A stretch of 64,000 nt of DNA from Monodelphis domestica (Eukaryota; Chordata; Mammalia; Didelphimorphia; Didelphidae). The position numbers were made by a program, and so were the translations under genes. The notes under the pieces are model-generated. The model did no database searches. It had not been told where the DNA came from and was given only the letters and a program-made list of their open reading frames with translations. Positions 51,081 through 63,917 of this stretch are shown here, one piece after another. The DNA is taken from the NCBI RefSeq assembly GCF_027887165.1, contig NC_077234.1:196694959-196758958 (forward strand), given 5' to 3'. How positions within the stretch are numbered: position 1 is the stretch's first letter; the number at the start of each line of letters is the position of its first letter.

Positions 51081-51524
51081 TCATCATTCTTAATTCTGTG
51101 TGATTTTATCTGCTTTCCTATATATGCCAAATGGAGAAGCCAATTCTCAGGAGATATACACACACACATATATATACCCATATGGGTTTCTGTCTATATA
51201 TAGACATCCAGGCTTATTTGAACAATGGTGAAGAAATGTGCACAAAACTGAATGATAAATATCATCACTTGTATGGATAGCAAGTCGCCATTTATATCCA
51301 TGAGTCAAGATTTCTGGAGGGAATAACATATCTTGCAATAATTACATTTGCAAAAATCACAAGATGATGTGATTAATTTTTCTTCAATTTAACATATGGA
51401 GAGAAATCAATGAAGAATGCAAAGACAGGCTGTGAAGTTCCAAACAGCCACTAGATGGTGGCCTCTATATCTCAGTGTCTGATCACAAATTCTCACAGTG
51501 CTGATTTGTCAATTTTCTGGGAAG

Positions 51525-51640
51525 GTAACATAGAGGATAATTCATTATATTTGGAGTCAAGAAGACCTGAGTTCTCCTGCCTCAAGTGATTACTAGCTCT
51601 GTGACTTTGGGCAATTCAGTCTTCTCATCATTCCACATAT
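51525..51640 (+). repeat. Truncated SINE next to the microsatellite
   Basis: 'TTTGGAGTCAAGAAGACCTG', 'CTAGCTCTGTGACTTTGGGC' and a partial 'TGTGCTAGGCACTG' piece end a few bases before the GGAA array begins. Confidence 0.65.
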
Positions 51641-51678
51641 GCCAATGTGTGCTAGGCACTGTATTAAGGGCTGAGAAG

Positions 51679-52291
<613 letters not shown>

Positions 52292-52319
52292 AGTATTTAA
52301 GGTAAACTAGAGATAATCA

Positions 52320-52440
52320 ACAGAGAGACAGCATCTTTAAAATGGGATAACACCTTAAAGGGTTGTTGTTAGGAGCAAATGAGATAATATAACTATAGCT
52401 TTAAAGTGCCATGTAAATGTTGACTTTTGTTATTTTCCTG
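52320..52440 (-). repeat. MIR-type fragment
   Basis: 'TTTAAAATGGGATAACACCT', 'GGGTTGTTGTTAGGAGCAAA' and 'GCCATGTAAATGTTGACTTT' follow the MIR-derived consensus. Orientation is uncertain. Confidence 0.55.
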
Positions 52441-52994
52441 ATTCCTATAATCAGGAATTTTTTTTCCCACCTTAGCACTATTCCTTGATTATTTCTCTTA
52501 ATTTTTCCAGTCTTCCAATAAACAAAGATAGGGAGGTTACTAAACCTCTCCACTTTTCAACAGCATAGGAACTCTTCTCTTTGTAGTGGGAAGGAATGCC
52601 TTTGTGGGAGCTGATATTTACTAGGAAGATCATAAATCTACAGAGTGAGAGAAACCAATACTCCAGGCTGTAAGATACACCATTGTCTTCCTTAAAAGTA
52701 TGTTGGTTTTTCAGAATAACTGTTAAGGTGCTAAATATTTACAATTCTGTAAATTCTCAACATTCATTATCTTTTCATTAACTCAAATATAACAGTGTTT
52801 TCCACCATCTTATTAATGGGATCTTTGTGGAAATTAGTTTAGTTAATTATTTGTAGACTGTACCGAGATAAACACATTTTTAGTAAATGGGAATGACTGT
52901 GGATTTTTAAAAGTTTGACTTATGAACCCAAAGAAAAAAGTTGCAAAGAGACTAATATAGGCTTGATATAATAAGAGGGCTAAAACCAAACAGA

Positions 52995-53255
52995 CAGCTT
53001 CCTAACTGTTATCCAGTTGTGTCTGACTCTTCATGACCCCATTTGGAATTTTCTTGGCAAAGATCTTGGAGTACTTTGCCATTTCCTTCTCTAGTTCATT
53101 TTATAGATGAGGAAACTGAGGCAAACAGGGTTGAGTGACTTGCCCAGGGTCCCACAACAAGTAAGTGTCTGAGGCTGGATTTGAAATCAGTTCTTCCTGA
53201 CTCCAGCTCCAGCACCCTAGTCACTGAGCTACTTATTTGACTCCTTTCTTGGCAA
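52995..53255 (-). mobile_element. Mon-1/MIR-type SINE, first of a tandem pair
   Basis: Antisense: 'TGACTCTTCATGACCCCATT', 'TGGAGTACTTTGCCATTTCC', 'GAGTGACTTGCCCAGGGTCC', 'CAGCACCCTAGTCACTGAGC'. The pair suggests insertion into the tail of the other or unequal duplication. Confidence 0.85.
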
Positions 53256-53425
53256 AGATATTGGACTAGTTTGTCATTTCCTTCTCTACCTCTTTTTATT
53301 GATAAGGAAACTGAGGCAAACAGAGTTAAGTGACTTGGCCAGAGTAACAGAGGTAGCTGGATTTGAAATCAGGAAGATTAGTCTTCCTGACTGCATGGTT
53401 GATCCTCTCTATACACTAGCTGCCA
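53256..53425 (-). mobile_element. Mon-1/MIR-type SINE, second of the pair, truncated
   Basis: 'CTTGGCAAAGATATTGGACT', 'AAACTGAGGCAAACAGAGTT' and 'TGGATTTGAAATCAGGAAGA' repeat the antisense SINE, but its 3' tail (plus-left end) is missing. Confidence 0.8.
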
Positions 53426-53449
53426 CCCCCCCAACCCTAGCAATTAGAG

Positions 53450-53960
53450 CCATCCAAAAATGGAAAAGAGTGCCTCTGGAGGTAATGAGGTTCCCACTCT
53501 TGGAAAGCCTTCAAACAAAGTTTGGATGACCAATTATCAGGTACTTTGTAGACCCTCAAACTTTGAAAACAGTTAAGGAATGGAAGCATTCCATAGACTC
53601 TGGGAAAGACAAGGACGTGGGATTAGACTTTTGAGGTTCATTTAGTCTTTTTCTTGATGCTATGGATTATTAGAGGTCTTCCCACCCCATGAATTTACTT
53701 TATATATACTTGTATATATTTTGAATTTCCTTGTCTGGGTACAGTTGTATCTCACTCAGGAGAATGTAAGGTCTCAGGGGCAGAAATAATTTCATTTTGT
53801 TTCTATATCTCCAGGACCTACAATGACTCACACAAAGGAAAAGCCTACTAAATGCTCCCTGAGTCAAAATGAATAGGAGAGAACATTTTTTTTCCAGGTA
53901 TGGGATAGGTTAAATGTCCACTGATGTCCCTTTCAGCTAAAAAATTCCATGATTCTATGA
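53450..53960 (+). mobile_element. CR1/L3-type 3' end interrupted by an L2-type fragment
   Basis: 'CTGGAGGTAATGAGGTTCCC' and 'CAAAGTTTGGATGACC' are CR1-like. The expected terminus 'CCATGATTCTATGA' appears only near 53,949. Between them (about 53,680-53,870) is an L2-like tail ('AGAATGTAAGGTCTCAGGGG', 'CTACTAAATGCTCCCTGAG'). Confidence 0.5.
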
Positions 53961-54040
53961 ACCTTAATGAAAAAACAATTTTGACTCTTTCTTAATGGAA
54001 ATAGCAATTCAATTACTTACTTTCTGTGCTTATTTATTAC

Positions 54041-54131
54041 CTGTATTAGACATATTATGTCTCCTTTTCAACATCTCTGGAAGTTTAGTGTTCTTAGGTA
54101 GAGACAAATACCGAGATGTTGAAGTAGATGC
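54041..54131 (-). CDS. SLC9A2: SLC9A2 penultimate coding exon
   Basis: A 91-nt exon with a TTCAG acceptor and a GTAATA donor on the minus strand. It encodes [20 protein letters not shown] followed by [10 protein letters not shown] and one base of the next codon. Human has [30 protein letters not shown], so the match is strong at the start and drifts at the end. The Ser-rich segment with basic residues is in the regulatory tail. The donor GTAATA is weaker than consensus (A rather than G at +5). Confidence 0.93.
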
Positions 54132-54899
54132 CTGAATTAAAAAACAAAAACAAAACACTTTATTTTGTATATAATTGTATATTTTAGAGACCAACTCTAC
54201 TCATTGAACCAGCATTAAAAATTCAAATTGTAGTTTTTAAATCTAAAATCACATGTTTCTTTAATGTTCCAAGAATAATGTATATTCAAAATAGTGGAAC
54301 ACCACACAAAATAGCATGAAGATTAGCACTAAAATAAGGTTGGATTATCATGAAACAATCAGAAAAAAATTTGTGAGATGTAAATATTCACATCTGTGCA
54401 CATGTTTGTATATATAAGAAGCAAATGTTCTGTATTTTCTTAAAAGAAATGCAAGTATTTAAGTCACAAAAATTAAAAAATGCATGTAAAAAGATATGTG
54501 TATGAGTTTTAAATTGTATATATTTGATAGGTATCATTGCTTCCTTCTGATTGGGAGGGATAATGCATAAAGGGAGGCTGAGATTTAGGAATCTAACGCA
54601 AATTTTGGAATTTAAGTAACATCTTAAAAATAAATGTTAAAAAATGCATGTATGCATAATTGGAAGGAAAATTTTTTAAAATAGATCATGCTTTAGTTCT
54701 ATAAAAGCTCAGCTTTGATGGTTTCATGGGAGGGATAGAATAATCTTTTTGTTGTTATTTTGTTTTGTGCCTGTGATTCCCCCAAACTAATGCCAATTAA
54801 CAACTATTCTGTAAATAAATAAATTCTGTAAAGAGTGTTAAGAGAATAGACCACAATCAGAGCATTACTGTAGCAAAACAATTCATATCACAAATATCA

Positions 54900-55255
54900 G
54901 GACTATCAACTTCTTTTACATTTTGTATAGCTGCTACAAGATAATTTCAAAGGACTCAAAAAATGCTATCCACCTCCAGCAAAGGAACTGCTGGAGTCTG
55001 AGTGTGCATTTCAAAGCAAACATCTTTTTATTTTATGTTCTTCCTTTTTTTTATACGAGTCTTATTCTACAACATGACCAATATGGAAATATATTTTGCA
55101 TGATTACAAATGTAAAACCTAGATCAAATCACTTACCTCTCCTGGAGGGGAGAAGGAAAGGAAGGGAAGAGAATTTGGAACTCAAATTTTAGAAAATGAA
55201 TGTTAAAAGTTGTTATTCATGTAATTGGAAAAAATAAAATATTATATTAATTTTT
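54900..55255 (+). mobile_element. L1 3' UTR fragment
   Basis: 'AAAATGCTATCCACCTCCAG', 'GCAAAGGAACTGCTGGAGTC', 'ACATGACCAATATGGAAATA', 'GAGAATTTGGAACTCAAA' and an A-rich AATAAAAT end are the hallmark of marsupial L1 3' ends, here antisense to SLC9A2. Confidence 0.85.
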
Positions 55256-55674
55256 TTAATTGTATAACTATTCCAGAATTTCAGAATGTACTTATTTTGA
55301 CTAGTTCCACTAGACCATACTTTTAATTTCAAAAGAATTTCTTATATGTATATAATATGAATATAGCTACAATTTTTCTCTTCAAAAAATTATGTTCATG
55401 ACTACTCTAATGTCTAGCTTTACAGAGGACATTTTAAAGAATCAGATAAAATGATTATAAATAATTCTCATAATTTAAAAGAGGCTTTCCTTGTCAGAAA
55501 CACACAGAAAAACTGAAGGTGAAAGTTTTTTTTTTATGTTAATAAATGAGCAAAGTTGATGATATACAATGGGTGTTTGTTCCTCAGTTTTTGTCAAGCT
55601 TTCTTTGAAGTCCCGGGCTCAGATAACTTCAGGACTGGCTCTAATGGAAAGATGAAAGATACAAGTGAAGTTAC

Positions 55675-55806
55675 CCGTCTATCTCGGTTCAAGCTGTTGT
55701 CTTTCCTTATGCTTTCTCTCAAGCTATGCCGACGACGGATCAGAATCTCTTTGGCTTGCCTTTCACTTGTATCTGTGGTCAGGTTGTGTCTATTATAAGA
55801 CAGAGT
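55675..55806 (-). CDS. SLC9A2: SLC9A2 tail exon (TLSYNRHNL..)
   Basis: A 132-nt, phase 0-0 exon with a CCTTTCAG acceptor and a GTAACT donor. It encodes [20 protein letters not shown] followed by [18 protein letters not shown] and LNRDRR, almost identical to human NHE2. The clustered basic residues and serines are typical of the regulatory tail, where kinases and calmodulin-like partners act in NHE family members. The plus-strand open frames here are shadows. Confidence 0.96.
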
Positions 55807-56479
55807 CTGAAAGGGAAACACAGCAGTGGTTTAACAAAACACTGACTGATCAGGCTGGAGAAAATTTAAAACTACCACACGTGTCCTGAACTTTAAAGTC
55901 AGTTGAGTAGTTGAAGCTTCGGTGAACCCTTTTTTAAAATATCCATGAATATTTCCACTGTTGATTTTTCTGTAACTTGGATTCTTTTTGATAAGCTTTT
56001 GTACTTTACTTTTGTAAAGGAAAGAAGAAACTGGATAAAAATAGTCTGTCTATATTAGATGCCTTGTTCTATTAAAAAAATAATGGAGAGTATGTGTTTT
56101 AAAGCACAACTGACAATGGATTGAGGCAGGAAAGATATTTTTATCTCCAGGAAGTCAAATGCATTTTTGAATATATATGACAGACAGTAAACTTTGTACC
56201 ATTTTAGCCACAGGGGGGTGCCATGGTCTTGTTATTAAATTCCTTACTCAGCTATTTCAGAAGGCCTATTGTCAACTTCCATGGAAGAAATTCCTGTCAT
56301 ATATATCTATCTCCAATCTAAATAAAAAAATAAAAGGGTCCTAAACTGGGGTGTTTTCATTTTTCAACATATGTATGATGGTCATAATTCAAAAGCTATG
56401 AGAGCTATATAATGAGAAGAGTTTCCAAAAATGAAGTAAAATTACTAATGATTTTCATTTCTTTAGATATAAAGAATCT

Positions 56480-56670
56480 TATAGGATCATTGATTTTGGA
56501 GTAGGAAGGAATCTTTGATATCATCTAGTCCCTCATTTTACAATTGAGGAAACTGAGGCCAGGAGGAGTTAACCTAAGATTGACAAGTAATAAGTCAAAG
56601 AGCCAGAATTCAACTTCAGGATCTGTCTCCAAATTCAGTATTCTTTCCACTGTAGCATAGGAAAGAATAA
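56480..56670 (+). repeat. MIR-like fragment
   Basis: 'GATCATTGATTTTGGAGTAG', 'TTTACAATTGAGGAAACTGA' and 'TATTCTTTCCACTGTAGCAT' follow the same pattern as 22,060 and 42,840. Confidence 0.6.
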
Positions 56671-56719
56671 GAGGATACATTCAAGCATAAATGGATATGA
56701 CAAGTATGGAGGATTCATA

Positions 56720-56850
56720 TTACTGTGCTTTATTTGCATGCATTTATTAAGCCATTTATCTCTTTTTTATGCCCAGTATTTAGCACAGTGTCTGGCATAT
56801 ACTAAATGCTTGATAAATGTTTATTGATCAATTGATTGATTTTCTATGTA
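56720..56850 (+). repeat. L2/MIR3-type tail
   Basis: 'AGTATTTAGCACAGTGTCTG', 'ACTAAATGCTTGATAAATGT' and a short ATTGATTGATT ending. Confidence 0.65.
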
Positions 56851-57599
56851 TGTCTTTTTCTCTCCTAATTTATAAACTCCTTTACATCAAAGATTATACT
56901 ATTTTTTCATCCTTGTATCTTTAATGCCTAGCATGGTATTTTTCCCACTGTAGGAACAAATTAATAAATGAATGATCCTTGAACTTAACAGAATTCACTG
57001 ATAATATAGAAACATATCACATGGGATCCTAAAAGGCAATGCAGAAGAATGTAGACTTCCTAAAGAAAACCATTGTATATTTTTTAATAGCAGGATAACA
57101 TAAAGGAAATGGGTTTTTAGAAATATTTGTCCAGCAGGCTTATTGGAAGCAATAATAATAATAATAAAAGTAAAGCCAGCAATAACTAAAATTATAGTTG
57201 ATATTTCTATCAATCTGTAGGGTTTCATGCATCAGAATATCTCCCTTTTGTATTTGTATAACTGATGTCTAATACAGTTTAATGTCAGGGGGAGGTAAAC
57301 AGATCCTTGTTATACTTTGGTATGCCCAATGTCATGCTGTAGAGAAGGACAGGGAAATGGCCATGAGCCCATCCAGAGTTTACTATATTAGACAAAAGCA
57401 GAAAATCCTTTGAGTGTTGAAATATTTTATTTGGAAGTTGCCAAGGCATAAGCTCAGTGGTCCTTGTAGAATGCAATGGCCAGAGAAGAAAGGGGAAATT
57501 ACTGTTATTTACTATCTCCCTCCTCAATTTACAATATCCTTAATGAATTCTTAATAATTGATTTCAAGTTTTTAAAATGTCAGATATTCACATGTATAA

Positions 57600-57790
57600 G
57601 TGTGTATAATAAATATGTATGCATGTATGCATGTATGTGTGTACTGATTCATCCAACAACCCTATGATGGTAGGTGTTGCAAGTATAATTACACTTATTT
57701 TCCATAGGAGGAAACCGAGATTTGGAGTAAGTTAATTACTTCCTCAAGTGATTACAGTCAAGAAGTGAAGACTAAGACTTCTAGAAGGCT
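57600..57790. repeat. ATGTATGC simple repeat and MIR fragment
   Basis: 'GTATGCATGTATGCATGTAT' is followed by an antisense MIR-type piece ('AACAACCCTATGATGGTAGG', 'GGAGGAAACCGAGATTTGGA'). Confidence 0.6.
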
Positions 57791-58169
57791 ATTGAAGTGC
57801 ATAAGGTATGACTGATAACAAATCCCGGTAGGGTAGGGCAGTAGAGATGCAGAAGAAAGGTTAGATAAGGGAGCTGTTTTGAAGGGAGAACTGATGGAAC
57901 TTTAAGACTGAGTAAATAGAAAACATCCAGGAAAAGAAGTGAAGAATGACTTCAAAGTCCTGAGACTGGAAGCCTGAGAAATTCACATACCAATGGCTGA
58001 AAAAAGGAAGTTCTAGGGGAAGCATGGTTGAGGGGGGATACTGAAGAACAGAGCATTGGGCATCTGACTTTAAGGTGACAGCAGGATGTCCAGTGAACCC
58101 TCAACTATGTTGTTTTTTATTTTTATTCAAAGATGTGAGATACTTCAGTAAACACATAAAAATTCTTAC

Positions 58170-58266
58170 ACGCTGTCGTATTTGATAGAGATTCCTTGAC
58201 AATATTTGTCGTATCTCATCCATTTCACCAGGGGTCAGTTTTCTTATTTTTTCCTCACGATAATCA
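58170..58266 (-). CDS. SLC9A2: SLC9A2 tail exon ([10 protein letters not shown]..)
   Basis: A 97-nt exon with a CTTTACAG acceptor and a GTAAGA donor. The first base completes an Asn codon from the previous exon. [20 protein letters not shown] then [12 protein letters not shown] follow, matching the human order. The segment is highly charged and likely helical. It sits just after the juxtamembrane regulatory region. Confidence 0.95.
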
Positions 58267-58384
58267 CTGTAAAGATGTGGGAAAAGAACAGTTTTAGCAT
58301 TTAATGAATATTGGAATGACAGATTCTCTTTTTTAAAGTGATGATGACTTCTTGCAACACTTCAAGAACAACTTAATTAAAAGT

Positions 58385-58530
58385 TCAAAAGTGGTATAAA
58401 GGTTTAGAATGAACACTAGATTCAGAGGCAGAAGACCTGAATTTGAATCCCTGCTTGCTATTTACTGACTTTTGGATCTGGATAAATTACTTCACTTCCT
58501 TACATCTTATCCTCATTACTGGTAAAAACT
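58385..58530 (+). repeat. MIR-type fragment
   Basis: 'GAACACTAGATTCAGAGGCA', 'GACCTGAATTTGAATCCCTG' and 'GGATAAATTACTTCACTTCC'. Confidence 0.55.
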
Positions 58531-59009
58531 AGATGTCCTGAACCACTCTGGAGTTTGTCTAATCAAATCAGTTATACCTACAGAATTTGAAGACAAGGCA
58601 AATAGCTATTGTCTCCTGGAAAAAAGGAACCAATTCAATACCCAATGAATGGGATAGGTTGATTCAGAAGTAACACATTTATGAGAAGAAGTATAAAAGC
58701 AAGATTAATGAAATTTGGGTCTCTTCGTGATCCAATAAGCAGGCTGTAATCTTGTCCCAAAAGATTACGATGTGTCTCAAAAACTCATTAAAGAGACATT
58801 AGTTAAAAACCTAATATTTTACAAACTATAACATGTTTAATTGTATTTTAATATATTCAAATAATATTGATATAACAGAACAGTAATGAGTGGTCTGCAT
58901 AGTTCAGAACATCAAAGGCCTAAGAGTAAGAGTCTATCAGTGTTTATGTAGCAAGTATAGAAGGAAGAATTACAATTCTGTTGCTGAAGCCTCTGCTAGC
59001 ATTTCCTTT

Positions 59010-59160
59010 TAGAGTACAGTAGATAGAGTACCAGGTCTAGCATTGGAAATATGTGGGTTCAAATGTGACCTCAGATGTTTCTTAGCTGTGTGACCCTGGG
59101 TAAGCCACTTCCCCCCAATTGCCTAGTCCTTGTAACTATGGGTATTTAAAAAAAAAAACA
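59010..59160 (+). repeat. Mon-1/MIR-type SINE, truncated
   Basis: 'AGTAGATAGAGTACCAGGTC', 'GTGGGTTCAAATGTGACCTC', 'TGTGTGACCCTGGGTAAGCC' and a terminal A-run. Confidence 0.75.
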
Positions 59161-60284
59161 ACTATTATGGTACTGTGAATAAAATGACTAACTTTATTTT
59201 TTAAAGTTATAATAGTGACAAGAACTTTAAAAAATCTTTAATTGTTGTAGTATTAATTTCTGATATATTAAAAGTTAAAAACAAAGAGTTGTTACTACAA
59301 GGAATGCTTTCAAGAAAATCTGGTTACATCATGTGTATAGTTAGATGTTCTTTTCTTTCTAGTGCAATTTTTTTGCAAATAAAAAATAAAATTTAGAAAA
59401 TCTATACTTTTTTCATGGAAAAACTTTACCAGTGGACTAATGGTGGTTTGTTAAAAGAAAATCAGACATTTGTGGTATCCCTGATCCAGCAGAGGAAAAT
59501 CCCAAAGGAGAGGGTAGCTAATAGCATCAAATGCTTCAGAGAGTAAAGAAAGTCTGAAAGAGGCACTTGTGTTTTAGTGTTGAGTGCTGATTAGAGTCAG
59601 GAAACATGCATGTGTATAAATCTCAGCACCTGCATTTTCAAGCTGCAAAAGCTTGGTTAATTTGCTTAACTTCTCTAATCCTTATTTACTTTATGTTTAT
59701 ATAATAAAACGGGGATCCTAAAGCTTGCACAACCTACCTTAGAAGATTGTCATAAGAAAAATATATTTTGTAAACTTTGAAATATTATATGAAAGTGAAG
59801 TTATAATAAAAAAAAACTTTTAAGCAATCTGCTTGATTATTGCTCTTTTATTCCTTGGCAGACATAATATTTTAGGACTTGTACCCAAGGATATCTTTGG
59901 GATATTGTGGAATCCAAGAATAATCCACACTCTGAAGAGGGATCCACTTTTGTTCCTTTTACTCATATGTTATACAAATAAATTACAATTAAAGTAAATG
60001 TTAGGGTGAGCATTACTGTGAAAAATAACAGAAGAAAATAACACAAGAATATATGTAGAAGAGGGGAGGAAGATGGAAGGACTAGCTTGGTGACCCAGAA
60101 GGCAGAGTGGGATGAGAAGGAACCTTAGGCTAACCTGCTTGTACTTTAATTGCATTAGTATTGCTCATTTCCACTTGACCCCTGAGTCAGCTTAGTTCTA
60201 GTTATTTCTTCTCAAAATAATAGATTTCCCAAAGTGCAGAAACTGGAGGAATGGTTCAACCCAATTTGTCATGCAGGTGTTGTA

Positions 60285-60480
60285 ATTGTAGGCAATGTGG
60301 TCTAGTACAGATCCTCTGGAGTAGGGGACTTTGGTTCAAATCTTGCCTCTAGTACTTAATATCTGTGTGATCTTGGGAAAGCTATTTAAGATATCTGAAC
60401 CTCAGTTTCCCCTTCTTTATGATAAACTCAATGAAATAGATTGCCTCTGAGACTCCTTCCAATTCTAGATCCTATAAATT
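60285..60480 (+). repeat. MIR-type SINE
   Basis: 'GGCAATGTGGTCTAGTACAG', 'TGGTTCAAATCTTGCCTCTA', 'CTGAACCTCAGTTTCCCC' and 'TTCCAATTCTAGATCCTATA'. Confidence 0.65.
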
Positions 60481-61456
60481 CTATCTATATGCCTACTACA
60501 TACTAAATAGTTAGTGTAGTCAGCAATCTTCCCTGGAAATAGAAAGGAATAGTGATTGAAACTGATTTTTTTTTTATATGGGGAACTGCCAGGTAAGAAA
60601 TTAACTATCAGTGCAGATAAAGATCTTCTCTATAATTTATATTCTCATAGTTGTCAAGTGCACTACCAAATTAAGTGACTTGCCTAGGGTCACAAAGTGA
60701 ATATGTGTCATATGGGGGGCGTCAAGTTTTCTTAGATGAAAGGCTTAGTCTTTAATCGCTACACAAGGTTGTGTCTTGCCCTGGAAAGAAGAGCTCATTA
60801 TAGTGACCATATTATTCCTAATTTCTACACAAACTCAGAAGAAATATTTCTCTATCCATCGATCTACCCAGGTGATTTTTTAAAAATATATATTTTTTAG
60901 CATGACAAAATTCTATTTCCTCATTCAAAGTGAATCACCTACAAAGAAAAAGCTCTTAATAATCTGTGATTAATTCAGTGGCTTATAAATTTAGAATTCT
61001 TTGCACTGGCCTTAAGGTAAGATATCAGAGCCTGACCCCAGAAAGTAATGAGGTCTCCTGTGTCAATAACCAGGGGTAAAAGAATTACATAATTATATGC
61101 TAGCCTATACTAGCAAATATAACAACACGCCTTCAAAATATTCAATTACAAAGAATGAGATAAGGAGATTGTCATTTACTTCCAAGCACTGAATTTTTAA
61201 AAGCAAATAATCTAATGGATAAAAGAGTGTTAGATGACCACCCATCCCCCTCCCCAAATTAACCTCTAAAAATCAGTACATTAATATTTAAATAAGAAAA
61301 CCTCTCAGGAACTCGCTGCCCTCTGCAATGAGTTCTCATTGCCTTATTTTCCAAAGACAGCAACCTTAGCATCCCTTATCCTGCCTGGGGTTTAAAGATG
61401 GTTTCAGAAACACATATCCATCACTGATAAACTTATGTCTGCAAAATTATACTTAC

Positions 61457-61618
61457 TTTAGAGAAGCAATAGATGGCACTGTGCTTATCATCCCAGTCTC
61501 TGCCATCTCTATTGCATGCTTTATTTCCAGCTTCTTATACAATGAAACAATGCTTGACTTGGGTTGGTTTTCCCTAATCAGAAGCTTCCTCAGGTATTTA
61601 TCATCAAACTTTTTGAAT
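61457..61618 (-). CDS. SLC9A2: SLC9A2 juxtamembrane tail exon ([10 protein letters not shown]..)
   Basis: A 162-nt exon with a TTCTAG acceptor and a GTAAGT donor. It enters one base before a codon boundary and leaves with two bases. It encodes [18 protein letters not shown], then [20 protein letters not shown] and [15 protein letters not shown], nearly identical to human NHE2. It lies C-terminal to the transmembrane domain and follows the region that binds CHP1 and phosphoinositides in the NHE family. The exons upstream, with the 12 membrane helices, lie beyond 64,000, so this window holds only the tail (about 282 residues). Confidence 0.96.
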
Positions 61619-61774
61619 CTAGAAGTAAAAACAAAAACAAACAACCCTCTAGTAAGTCATTGTCAAAGACTAGGAAATAATGGAAGAAATAAAATGGAAA
61701 TCAGACAATTGCCAATTTCCAAAGAGCAATTTACTTTATCAGCATAATCTACATGATTGATATATATTTATATA

Positions 61775-61930
61775 CTAATTTGTGGTTGTTCAGTTGTTTC
61801 AGTTGTGTCTGACTCTTCATGACAAATTGTGTACTTCATTAAGAGACTTGTCTGAGGCCAGATTTGAACTCATAGTTTCCTGACTTCAGGCCAAGGGCTC
61901 TCTCCACTGTGTCACCTAACCTCCCATTAC
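61775..61930 (-). mobile_element. Mon-1/MIR-type SINE with internal deletion
   Basis: 'TTCAGTTGTGTCTGACTCTT' jumps after 'CATGACAAATTGTG' to 'GACTTGTCTGAGGCCAGATT' and a 'CCACTGTGTCACCTAACC' end. The middle of the SINE is missing. Confidence 0.75.
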
Positions 61931-62189
61931 ACTAATAATGATTATATTTTTATGTATTATTATATATTATTGCACTACTATCATATGTTAATTACACTTA
62001 ACTATTTATAGAATTAAACTGAAAATTCCTGATGACAGTTCCTGATTTTAAAAAGCTAGACCACTGCCCTTCCTTATAACAAGTGCTAAGAATAATTAAG
62101 GAAAAAGAACCATTTATCAATGGAGATATTGCAGGTCATAAAACTGCATAGCAGATGTTCAACCAGGTTTGGGCACCAAAAACAGAATT

Positions 62190-62960
62190 CACCTGACCTT
62201 TAAAAAAATTTTTTTTAATTTTATTTAGTCAATTTAGAACATTATTCCTGGGTAACAAGAATCATATTCTTTCTCTCCCCTCCCTCACCCCTTCCCATAG
62301 CAGACACGCAATTCCACTGGGTTTTACACATGTCCTTGATCCATGTTGTTGGTAGTTGCACTCGGATGGTCATTTAGAGTCATAATCCCCCTCAACCCAT
62401 ATAATCAAGCAGTTGTTTTTCTTCTATGTTTCTACTCCCACAGTTTTTCCTCTGAATGTGGATAGTGTTATTTCTCATAGATCCCTCCGAATTGTTCAGG
62501 ATCACTGCATTGACACTAATGGAGAAGTCCATTACATTTGATTATACCACAGTGTATCCATCTCTGTGTACAATGTTTTCCTCGTTCTGCTCCTCTTACT
62601 CTGTATCACTTTCTGGAGGTTGTTCCAATTCCCATGTAATTCCTCCACTTTATTATTCCTTTGAGCACAATAGTATCCCATCACCAATAAATACTACAAT
62701 TTGTTCAGCCATTTCCCAATTGAAGGGCATCCCCTCATTTTCCAATTTTTGGCCACCACAAAGAGCGCAGCTATGAATATTCTTGTACAAATCTTTTTCC
62801 TTATTATCTCTTTGGGGTACAAACCCAGCAGTGCTATGGCTGGATCAAAGGGCAGACAGTCTTTTAGTGCCTTTATGGGCATAGTTCCAAATTGCCCTTC
62901 AGAATGGTTGGATCAATTCACAATTCCACCAGCAGTGCATTAATGTTCCAACTTTACATG
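62190..62960 (-). mobile_element. L1 3' end, antisense, upstream in an SLC9A2 intron
   Basis: Minus-strand ORF2 terminus with peptides 'ALKDCLPFDPAIALLGLYP' and 'FIAALFVVAKNWKMRGC', followed by the same 3' UTR as at 13,690-14,270. It is 5'-truncated near 62,960 and ends in an A-rich tail at about 62,200. It is the same subfamily as the MFSD9 intron 1 copy. Because SLC9A2 is minus-strand, this copy is in sense with that gene. Confidence 0.88.
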
Positions 62961-63479
62961 TCATCTGACCTTTTAAAAATTTGTTCTCACATATTTTAAA
63001 TCACTGAATCAGGGCTCTCAGCAATAACATCTCATCATTTTAACTTGTTTTTTAAATACAGGAATAGCAAAGATAAGCTCATATTATGGTTAACAAAACA
63101 ATGATATCTGATCTACTTAATATGGCTCTTGGGGTTTACTTATTTGCTTTTTAAAATTTTGCCACACCTTCCATCCATTTGCCAAATTACACAAACATTG
63201 TTTTCTTATTCTCAACATCAGAATATTTAACTATTCTAAAAAACATGGTTGCCATATTCTCTTTCATATCATTCTCTAGGGACCAGATCATTTAAAAAAT
63301 GTGTGATATGCCAGAAAAGCAATATTAGCTAAAGCTAAAATTAATAGAATACTACCATATCTAAAGCAACAATACTCACATTTAATCCTTTAAAAGCAAA
63401 AAAAAAAAGTTATATATCAGGGTCCCAGAGAACTGATCTAAGTGATACAGTGCATAATGCAGATGTCTACACTATCTCT

Positions 63480-63910
63480 GATACATAGCATCATAGAATA
63501 TGGGAACTGTAAGGGAGCTCAAAAACCATCTAATCTAACACAGGGATTCCCTCCAAAGCATCTATTACAAGTATCTGTCCAATCTTTTGAAGATCTCCAA
63601 TGACAGAGAGATTACTATCCCCCAAAGTAGTCCACTGCACTTTTGGACAGCTAACTGTTAGAAAGTTTTTCATTGTATTGAGCTAGTCTAGCCATAAGGG
63701 CAAAGAAAAAGAAATCTATCCTCTCTTTGACCATTCAAACATTTGAAGATAGCCATTATTCCTGAAACTGGCCTCCCTGTACCTCCCAGTTTTCTCTTTT
63801 CCAGACTAAACAATTCTTCATTTATTTAACTGATCTTCAAATTCTTTGTTTTGTGATCTCCTCACCATCCTGGTTGATTCTGCTCCAATTTGTCAATGGC
63901 CTCACTAAAG
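63480..63910 (-). mobile_element. CR1/L3-type LINE 3' region
   Basis: 'AGCATCATAGAATATGGGAA' and 'AACATTTGAAGATAGCCATT', then 'CTTTTCCAGACTAAACAATT' and 'CTGCTCCAATTTGTCAATGG', follow the antisense CR1 3' region order. It is strongly diverged and therefore old. Confidence 0.6.
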
Positions 63911-63917
63911 TATAGTG

